NCBI GenBank assembly: GCA_963734815.1
Contig: CAVTIH010000002.1
Location: 806,001-870,000, forward strand
Source: Palsa-744 sp963734815
Lineage (GTDB): Bacteria; Actinomycetota; Thermoleophilia; Solirubrobacterales; Solirubrobacteraceae
Direction: 5' to 3'
DNA: 64,000 nucleotides
In this document: positions 58,464 through 64,000 of the stretch, in pieces
How positions within the stretch are numbered: position 1 is the first letter of the stretch
Layout of the letters: each line of letters begins with the position of its first letter
Position numbers and translations under genes: made by a program
The notes under the pieces: model-generated
What the model was told of the DNA's origin: nothing
What the model saw: the letters and a program-made list of their open reading frames with translations, nothing else
The model's database searches: none

Positions 58464-61400
58464 TTATTTGGCCTTGGTTGGTTTGCTCGCCGCCGACCCC
58501 ACCAGCTCGATCGTCTGGGTGTACTTGGTTGGCTTCTTCGCCTTACCCAGCTTCAAAGCCACGGCGAGCGTCGCCTCCAACGTCGCGTGATGCTTCACCA
58601 GGCGACGACCCTGTCTGTTCAAGGGAATGCGCAGCACGGCCGCATGCCTTCCCTTCAGCTTGAAGGCGGCCGACCCGATCTGTGTTGCGGGCACGCTCGC
58701 GAGCGAGGCGGCCTTTCCGTGTTTCGCTTTGAGTTTTCCGTGAATCACGAGCCAGGCCGTGCCGGTGCAGGCACTCGGGCATTCGATCGTGGTGATCACC
58801 GTGCCGCCGGAGATCTTCGCCGCCACCGGCAGGTTGGGAACCGATGAGCTCACCTTGCAGCCGGTGCAGGTCCCGCTCTTGCCCACCGACCCGGTCGCGA
58901 CCGGTGTGCCGCCGGCGCTGAGCGAGGAGCCGCCCGGACCCGGTTCCCCGTGCACGAGCACGGTGTCTTCGGAGATCGTCGCCTTCGCGCCATAGAGGTT
59001 GGCTTCGTAGATCGCGTAGCTCGGGCCTCCCGTCCCGCCGCCGCCCCCGCCGCCACCACCGCCGGAGCCGCCGGAGCCGGCGTTGCCGCCGGTGCCGATC
59101 GTGCCCTGCTCGTAGACCCCGCCTTCGCCGCCCTGACCGCCCGCGCCACCGGCCCCACCCGGGCCGCCGTTGCCGCCGCGGCCGCCGCCGGCCGCTTCGA
59201 GGTGGCTGGCGTAGCCGATCGTCGCCGTCGATTCGCTGGTGATGAAGAAGCCGAACGACCCACCGCCCCCGCTGCCGCCCTGTCCGCCGTCGCCCGGGCC
59301 GCCGCCACCCCCACCGCCACCGCCACTGTCGCCGGCGCCCTCTTCCGGCAGTGTGATTTCAAAGCTGAGGCCCGTACCGCCGCAGCCGGCGCCGCCCCCA
59401 CCGCCCCCGCCACCGGCGCTGCCGACCGCGCCGGAGCCGGCGTAGCTGGGATTCCACGTGGCCTCCTGATGGAGCTGGTATTCGGTCTGCACGTGACCGG
59501 TCTGGCCGCCCACGCCGGCGCCGCCGGCGCTACCGGACCCGCCGTCGCCCTTGCTGTTGGTGGGCGTGCACCCGCGGGTGCCCCCTTCGCCACCGCCCCC
59601 GGCCGGGCCGGCCGGGGTGGAGCCGCCGGCGCTTCCGGGGGTGCCGTGGGGCGATGACTGCGGGCATTCCGCGATCGTGCATTCTCGGAAGTACTGCCCG
59701 TTCTCGTGCAGGTAGGCGTCGCTGTAGCCGCTGAGCCCGCCGGCCCCGCCGACGGCGCCCTGGGTGTGTTCGGGGTCGGTTCCCCCTTCGCCGCCGGCCG
59801 CGTTGCCGCCGAGGTACCCCGCGTCGCATCCCGGGCTCGGCAGTTTGACGCAGAACTCCTGACCGGGCGTGTGGCCCTCGGCCCCCGCGACGCCCTTCGC
59901 TCCCGGATTGCCGCTCGCGCCGGGGGCGCCGTTCGCGCCGGCCGGGGCGTTGCCGGCGCTAGCGTGGACATCCGCGAATGTCGCGTGGGCCTTGTCGATC
60001 ATGCGCACCCCGTACACCGATCCGCCGGCGCCTGGTTCCCCGCGGAAGCTCACCTGCTGGAAGCTCATTTCGGTCGATCCGTTGAGCAGCAAGCCCTGCG
60101 GCCGCCCCACGAAGCGGGTGGGGTTGGACGGTTCGCGTTCGGCCTTCCAGGTGCTCGGGTTCAGGTCGCCGTAGACCGAGATCTCCTTCGCCCCGTTGAA
60201 TTCCAGACCTTCGTATTCACCGCCGGCGAAAAGCAGCTCGAGCGGGCTGACTTCGCCGTGTTCGTGAAAGATTTCTTCTTCCCTGCGTTCGAGCAGCGGT
60301 TCGAGCGCCCGAGTGGACCGGAACGGGGCCTGCTTGGTGCCGTCTCCTTCGCTGGGGGCTTCGGCGTCGAAGTACGCGTATGCCGTACCGCCGGGGGGGC
60401 TGCTCGGCGGGCCGAGTTCGAAGCTCGCGGTGTCCGTCTCGGTGCCTTTCACGTGTTCGAGCTTGCATGGGTTCTGGGTGGCGCACGAGCCGCCCGACCA
60501 GCCGACGAACTGCAGGCCCGGGTCCGAGCTTTCGGCCGTCAGCGTCGCCGCTTCGCCTTCGTCGACAGTGCAGCTGGTGGCAGCGCAGACGGCCGCCGCC
60601 CCCGAGGCGGTGGCGCTCACTTTCGTTTCCTGTGTCGCGGTCGCCGCGGTGACTGCGAACCGCGCGAGAAACTTCGCCGTCACCGACTGGTTGGCGCCGT
60701 CGTTTTCGACTTCGCACTCGCCGGCGACGATTTTGGAGCAGCCGATCCATTCCGCGAAGCCAAAGCCGCTGGAGGGCACCTCGGAGAAGTTCACCTTGCC
60801 GCTGGCTTGCGCGGGCACGGTGCACTGCGCTTCGCTGCATTCGGCTTCGGCGATCGCCGATTTGGCGCTCACCACGCCCGCGCCGTGCGGCGTCACCGAC
60901 GCGGAGATGATCGCGCCCGGCTTGGCCCCGTACTGGTAGGCGCCCGCGGAGCAGTTGTTCCCAGCGGGACGTTCCGCGCCGCGCTGGTCGCTGGCGGGAC
61001 AGTACTGTTGCAGGCCGTTTTTGACGGGCGGGGAGAGCGCGTCGGCAATCGCGATCGTTTCGGTCGGACCACCGTTGTCGGCGAGCTTCGGCGCTTCCGC
61101 CGATTCTTTTTCGAGGCCGGGGTCCGCAGAGATGTCGTTGGTCTTTTTCTGGTTGGCCAGTTCGCAGCCCACGTCGGCGACGTCGTTGCCGCCGAGCGAC
61201 GTCGGGTTGGTCCCGGCGCAGGCCCGGCCTTTGTCGTAGGCGATGATGTTGTTGGCGATCGTGCTGGTGGCTTCGCCACCGGTCGCAAGCGTGCCGCCGT
61301 TTCCAGGGGCGCTGTTGCCCGAGAGGGTCGAGTTGGTGAGTTTTAGGATGGAGCCGGCGTAGATCGCGCCACCCTCGTTGGTGCTGCCGCCCGAAACCGA

Positions 61401-62150
61401 GTTGTCCGCGATCGTGGAGTTGACCACGGTGACCAGCTCGTGGCTGAAACTGTTGGGGTTCTCGCTGGAAAGCCCGCCGCCCAGGCCGAGCCCGCCGGTG
61501 ACGGTGTTGTGAGCGATCGTGCTGGCTTGGACCGCCAGTTCCCCGTCGTCTTCGACGCCGCCACCGGCGCTCGCGGCGGTGTTGCCCGTGACCAGGACTT
61601 CGTCGAGCTCGAGCGTGCCGTTCTGTTCGATCGCGACGGCGCCACCCTCGCCTTTTTCGGGCTCGAGGGGTTCTTCCGGCTCGATCCCCCCTGCTCCGTT
61701 GCCGCCGGTGATCTCGAGGCGTTTGAGCACGACCGCTCCACTGGTGCCGCCGAAGTTGCCGTCGACCAGAACCCGGCTTTTGCCCGCGGCGGTAATCACG
61801 ACTTCATCCGCGCGAGCGCCGAGACCTTGGAGCGTGAGCGTGAGGCCTTCCGGTTCGCCGCCGTATTTGTGCTTGATGCGCAGCGGCCCGTTCGTCAGGG
61901 TGTAGGTGCCGACGGGCAGTTCGATCGTTTGGGTTTCCGTTTTGAAACCGTTGACAGCGGCTTCTTCGGCCGCTTCTGCCGCCGCGATCGCCTGGCGCAG
62001 CGCACAGGGGGAGGTGCACGCGCTCGTGGCCGTCGTGTCGGGGATCGACGGGCTCGCGACGAACCTCTGCGCCTGCGCGGCGGGGGTTGCCAGCAAGCCG
62101 ATCGCGACCGCCAGCGCACCAGCCGTCCTGGCGATCCATGGATGCAGCAT
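58464..62150 (-). CDS. Giant secreted beta-helix/Gly-rich surface protein
   Basis: This 1228-residue protein starts at ATG 62150 with a signal peptide (GALAVAIGLLATPAAQA). Next comes CTSPCALRQAIAAAEA, a CSLREA-like entry to a right-handed beta-helix (VVLKRLEITGGNGAGG, NSTIADNSVSGGST, NSTLSGNSAPGNG). Two Cys-containing bacterial beta-repeats follow (GFGFAEWIGCS, QFVGWSGGSC). A second helix-like region leads to a long Gly/Ala-rich segment with many GGAGG-like runs. The C-terminal domain (IECPSACTGTAWLVI, RIPLNRQGRRLVKHH) is a strand-rich repeat common in Solirubrobacterales exported proteins. It probably sits on or outside the wall as an adhesin or matrix protein. There is no sortase motif. GAA codons dominate. 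Confidence 0.88.
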   Translation of the reverse strand: MLHPWIARTAGALAVAIGLLATPAAQAQRFVASPSIPDTTATSACTSPCALRQAIAAAEAAEEAAVNGFKTETQTIELPVGTYTLTNGPLRIKHKYGGEPEGLTLTLQGLGARADEVVITAAGKSRVLVDGNFGGTSGAVVLKRLEITGGNGAGGIEPEEPLEPEKGEGGAVAIEQNGTLELDEVLVTGNTAASAGGGVEDDGELAVQASTIAHNTVTGGLGLGGGLSSENPNSFSHELVTVVNSTIADNSVSGGSTNEGGAIYAGSILKLTNSTLSGNSAPGNGGTLATGGEATSTIANNIIAYDKGRACAGTNPTSLGGNDVADVGCELANQKKTNDISADPGLEKESAEAPKLADNGGPTETIAIADALSPPVKNGLQQYCPASDQRGAERPAGNNCSAGAYQYGAKPGAIISASVTPHGAGVVSAKSAIAEAECSEAQCTVPAQASGKVNFSEVPSSGFGFAEWIGCSKIVAGECEVENDGANQSVTAKFLARFAVTAATATQETKVSATASGAAAVCAATSCTVDEGEAATLTAESSDPGLQFVGWSGGSCATQNPCKLEHVKGTETDTASFELGPPSSPPGGTAYAYFDAEAPSEGDGTKQAPFRSTRALEPLLERREEEIFHEHGEVSPLELLFAGGEYEGLEFNGAKEISVYGDLNPSTWKAEREPSNPTRFVGRPQGLLLNGSTEMSFQQVSFRGEPGAGGSVYGVRMIDKAHATFADVHASAGNAPAGANGAPGASGNPGAKGVAGAEGHTPGQEFCVKLPSPGCDAGYLGGNAAGGEGGTDPEHTQGAVGGAGGLSGYSDAYLHENGQYFRECTIAECPQSSPHGTPGSAGGSTPAGPAGGGGEGGTRGCTPTNSKGDGGSGSAGGAGVGGQTGHVQTEYQLHQEATWNPSYAGSGAVGSAGGGGGGGGAGCGGTGLSFEITLPEEGAGDSGGGGGGGGGPGDGGQGGSGGGGSFGFFITSESTATIGYASHLEAAGGGRGGNGGPGGAGGAGGQGGEGGVYEQGTIGTGGNAGSGGSGGGGGGGGGGTGGPSYAIYEANLYGAKATISEDTVLVHGEPGPGGSSLSAGGTPVATGSVGKSGTCTGCKVSSSVPNLPVAAKISGGTVITTIECPSACTGTAWLVIHGKLKAKHGKAASLASVPATQIGSAAFKLKGRHAAVLRIPLNRQGRRLVKHHATLEATLAVALKLGKAKKPTKYTQTIELVGSAASKPTKAK

Positions 62151-62260
62151 CGCGCCCCCTGCCTGTCGTCGTTTTTCGCGGCGACCCGCCATCTCCTGGC
62201 CCGCGCTCGCGGCGATGATACAAGTGGCGGAAGACGCCTCAGGGCGGAATTCGGCAGCTG

Positions 62261-62266
62261 TAGACT
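62261..62266 (+). promoter_or_regulatory. Probable -10 box (TAGACT), copy 2
   Basis: TAGACT eight bases before ATG 62275, as in copy 1. Confidence 0.5.
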
Positions 62267-62274
62267 CTTGACCG

Positions 62275-62505
62275 ATGCGCATCCTCGAGCGATTCGAGCG
62301 CCCCGTACGCTGCCGCGAAGGCCACGTCTACACGACGATCTGGATTCCCGGGGGCTCGCTGAAGGCGGTGAGGATGGGGAGGTGGCGCTGGCAGCGCTGC
62401 CCGGTCGGTCGCCACTGGACGTGGGTGCGGCGCATCGACCGGAGCTCGGCGGATTTCGTCGAACTCGGGGCCGCCCGCGCGAAACATGACATCCGCATCC
62501 CATGA
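62275..62505 (+). CDS. 76-residue conserved small protein, copy 2
   Basis: Nearly identical to the protein at 58036-58266 (five substitutions: K5E, A51V, W56R, N57S, L61F). Same CREGH and CPVGRH motifs. The DNA differs more than the protein, mostly at third codon positions, so the copy is old and under selection. It is divergent from the giant surface protein gene and lies close to a truncated MazF gene. Confidence 0.72.
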   Translation: MRILERFERPVRCREGHVYTTIWIPGGSLKAVRMGRWRWQRCPVGRHWTWVRRIDRSSADFVELGAARAKHDIRIP

Positions 62506-62558
62506 GTGCCACTCGATTCCGCCTGCGCAGCCCTCGAGTGGCCGGCGATGCAAGTTTC

Positions 62559-62630
62559 CCGCCGCGGCTTGCTCGCCTCCGCGCCACGCACGGGATCGAG
62601 ATCGACCATCCGCACCTCTCCCCGCCGCAT
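62559..62630 (-). pseudogene. MazF toxin remnant (N-terminal ~24 codons only)
   Basis: From ATG 62630, overlapping the antitoxin stop as TGATG, the frame reads MRRGEVRMVDLDPVRGAEAS, a clear MazF start. After KPRR the sequence no longer resembles MazF and the RNase fold is missing. The break lies next to the region holding the second small-protein gene, so a rearrangement there probably removed the toxin. Confidence 0.7.
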
Positions 62631-62845
62631 CACACACCATCGCCGACAACAGCGTTCCAGCTCTCCGCTTCGCCGTCCGCGTCCCACTCCGCCCAGGCGT
62701 CGCCATACGCCTCGTGAAGCTCGCCGAGCCGAAGCGCCCGGATCGCCTGATGCACGACGGCAGACCGTGATGGGTACGCATGAGTGCTGGCATACTCATC
62801 CAGGAACGCCACATCTTCTCCGGGCAGGCTCACACTGACCTTCAC
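62630..62845 (-). CDS. MazE/RHH-type antitoxin of a broken MazEF pair
   Basis: This 71-residue protein (KVSVSLPGEDVAFLDEYASTHAYPSRSAVVHQAIRALRLG) is a ribbon-helix-helix protein of the type paired with MazF in actinobacteria, with an acidic end (WAEWDADGEAESW) for toxin binding. GTG 62845 lies six bases after a TAGGAT box. Its toxin is truncated, so only the antitoxin remains. Confidence 0.75.
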   Translation of the reverse strand: MKVSVSLPGEDVAFLDEYASTHAYPSRSAVVHQAIRALRLGELHEAYGDAWAEWDADGEAESWNAVVGDGV

Positions 62846-62851
62846 CCCATG

Positions 62852-62857
62852 ATCCTA
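62852..62857 (-). promoter_or_regulatory. Probable -10 box (TAGGAT) of the antitoxin gene
   Basis: TAGGAT on the minus strand ends six bases before GTG 62845. Confidence 0.4.
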
Positions 62858-62961
62858 CCATTCTTCCGACCGCATGGGGTGAGCGCCAGACGCACTGTGA
62901 AGTTCTCGTAGGCGGATAGCCGGGGAAAGCTGTATCTGGCGAAGACCGGGTTTGGAGAGAA

Positions 62962-63063
62962 CTGATCGTTCTCGATACATCGGTCGTGCTCGCCTTCATG
63001 GACCGGGATGACGCCAATCACCAGCGGCATCGGCGCCACTTTGCCCACGTGCGGGCCCGGACA
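62962..63063 (+). pseudogene. VapC (PIN) N-terminal remnant
   Basis: The frame LIVLDTSVVLAFMDRDDANHQR is the canonical first strand and first catalytic Asp of a PIN toxin. It runs for about 34 codons and then turns into unrelated sequence. The stretch before it (GKLYLAKTGFGEN and a TGA overlapping its start) could be the tail of its antitoxin. No ATG is available at the start. Confidence 0.55.
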
Positions 63064-63122
63064 GCGTGTGGTTGCCTTCCGGACCCGCGCGTATGGGTGA
63101 TCAACACGAACGCGATCTGCAG

Positions 63123-63944
63123 TCAGTCACCGGCAACTGCCCAGGTGCCTTTGTCCACCGTTTCTGTTTCTCCCGTTTCCTCGAACGCAGGTGAGAATTC
63201 AGTCGTCCACGTAGCCAGTGTGCCAGTGGGTCCCATTTCGCCGGCATCACCAAATCCGGTGCCCGCGGCAAAAGATGCCTTGACGGACACCAGGTCCGCC
63301 AATTCCGACTGAGCTAGAACGTCGTAAACGCAGAGATAGCCTTCCGTTGCGGTCGGATTTTCTGCGTTACCCGGGCAGTGTGCGGTGGATGACTCTCCGC
63401 CAACGAATTCTACTCGCGGCTTGGTCTTCAACGGGATCTCGAATGAGATTGCTTCACGACGGACTTCGCCCTCCTTGCCACCGAAGTCGCTCCATACTCC
63501 CTTCTCTTCCGCTCCTTTGGGGAGCGTCCCGCCCGCGGTCCACGGTGAGCCTTCATGGCCGTTGCATGCGAGTGCTTTGGTGGCCCCGGCCGCGAATTCA
63601 GTGCCACCCTGGTGTCCGCACTTTTCGCTGCTGGTTTCGATTTTGGTGCTCGTAACGCTTGCCCCCGCTTTTCCTTCGGAGCCCGTTTTGCCTTCGGGTC
63701 CGGTTTCGCCTTTCTCCCCGGCGGATCCCTGTGGGCCCGCAGGGCCGGCGGGGCCCGTCGCGCCGGTGCCGCCCGCGGCTCCCGCCTTACCTTTCAGCTG
63801 TGCAACCACGCTGGGCTTGATCTGCTTGGTGGACGTGATCACGTATCTGCTAGCGGCGTAGGCGCCGCCGGTCATCGCGAACACGAGCGCCAGCGTCGCG
63901 GTGACGTTGGCGTAGGTGCAGCGTCTGCGTATCGTTGACAGCAT
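63123..63944 (-). CDS. Exported collagen-like protein
   Basis: This 273-residue protein starts at ATG 63944 behind AGAGGAA. A signal/anchor segment (NVTATLALVFAMTGGAYAA) is followed by SRYVITSTKQIKPSVVAQLKGK, a constant leader of this family in Solirubrobacterales. Next come about 11 Gly-X-Y triplets (GATGPAGPAGPQGSAGEKGE...) and a Cys-containing globular C-terminal domain. The triplets suggest a short collagen triple helix displaying the globular head. Glutamate and lysine use mainly GAA and AAA. Confidence 0.9.
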   Translation of the reverse strand: MLSTIRRRCTYANVTATLALVFAMTGGAYAASRYVITSTKQIKPSVVAQLKGKAGAAGGTGATGPAGPAGPQGSAGEKGETGPEGKTGSEGKAGASVTSTKIETSSEKCGHQGGTEFAAGATKALACNGHEGSPWTAGGTLPKGAEEKGVWSDFGGKEGEVRREAISFEIPLKTKPRVEFVGGESSTAHCPGNAENPTATEGYLCVYDVLAQSELADLVSVKASFAAGTGFGDAGEMGPTGTLATWTTEFSPAFEETGETETVDKGTWAVAGD

Positions 63945-64000
63945 CGGGTCTTCCTCTCATTTTTGCCCTTCAATGGGCCGTTTGCTTATTTGCGATGCCC

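Noticed and set aside
59239..59657. Proline-rich or Ala-rich plus-strand frames opposite the Gly-rich surface protein
   Set aside because: Pro-rich runs are the antisense of Gly-rich codons and have no independent start signals.

Overview
The window comes from a high-GC bacterial chromosome with densely packed genes on both strands. Several families point to an actinobacterium of the Thermoleophilia (Solirubrobacterales) type: a short collagen-like exported protein, a giant Gly-rich beta-helix surface protein, small CREGH/CPVGRHW proteins, cyclase fusions with an alpha/beta hydrolase, and NhaA-DsbA and Ada-AlkA fusions. Many genes seem to be transcribed from a TANNNT -10 box only 6-9 bases before the start codon, which implies leaderless mRNAs, as is common in actinobacteria. 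The taxonomic placement is inference from these families, not from a marker gene. I saw no rRNA, tRNA or CRISPR array.

Layout. 1-6.9 kb: an exopolysaccharide/cell-surface glycan locus (two soluble GT2 enzymes, a GT4, a membrane GT2, a UndP sugar-phosphate transferase, an ATP-grasp enzyme) containing a 24-residue single-helix membrane peptide. 6.9-10.8 kb: a less GC-rich island with a 2.18-kb insertion sequence (transposase plus a SEC-C passenger gene). 10.8-15.2 kb: zinc-ribbon/discoidin membrane protein, alpha/beta hydrolase, SDR, haloalkane dehalogenase and a small membrane protein. 15.3-20.3 kb: a complete sugar-type ABC importer and a membrane-anchored exported protein. 20.4-25.1 kb: a decayed VapBC, a divergent carbamoyltransferase, a divergent ogt / ada-alkA alkylation-repair pair with a shared inverted repeat, and an orphan DNA methyltransferase. 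25.1-28.9 kb: a fatty-acid desaturase with its ferredoxin reductase and a divergent MerR regulator with a clear operator. 28.9-31.5 kb: VapBC and an ECF sigma factor with its membrane partner. 31.6-39.4 kb: GMC oxidoreductase and a signalling block (GGDEF, GGDEF-EAL, adenylate cyclase fusion). 39.5-47.7 kb: SDR, YefM-YoeB, NhaA-DsbA, alpha/beta hydrolase, VapBC, a DHA2 efflux pump fused to a MarR-like domain, and a thioesterase. 47.8-57.8 kb: FtsX/MacB-type ABC exporter, LPG-synthase-like membrane protein, alcohol dehydrogenase, Bax-inhibitor-like protein, cupin, DUF4143-type ATPase with a phased repeat array, Bcp peroxiredoxin and a secreted SGNH esterase. 58-64 kb: a surface-protein region with the 1228-residue beta-helix protein between two copies of one 76-residue gene, toxin-antitoxin remnants and a collagen-like protein.

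Three themes recur. First, there are many exactly two-copy tandem duplications of 24-47 bp at gene borders; one separates two convergent genes that would otherwise overlap and another has created a leader ORF. Second, low-complexity in-frame insertions occur within otherwise normal enzymes. Third, toxin-antitoxin loci are numerous: three look intact and three have a destroyed toxin. The best candidates for something undescribed are the AT-rich palindromic dispersed repeat (26.5 and 29.7 kb), the 22-bp phased array before the DUF4143 ATPase, the IS with a SEC-C passenger, the paired 76-residue genes around the giant surface protein, and the 24-residue membrane peptide with its leader hairpin.
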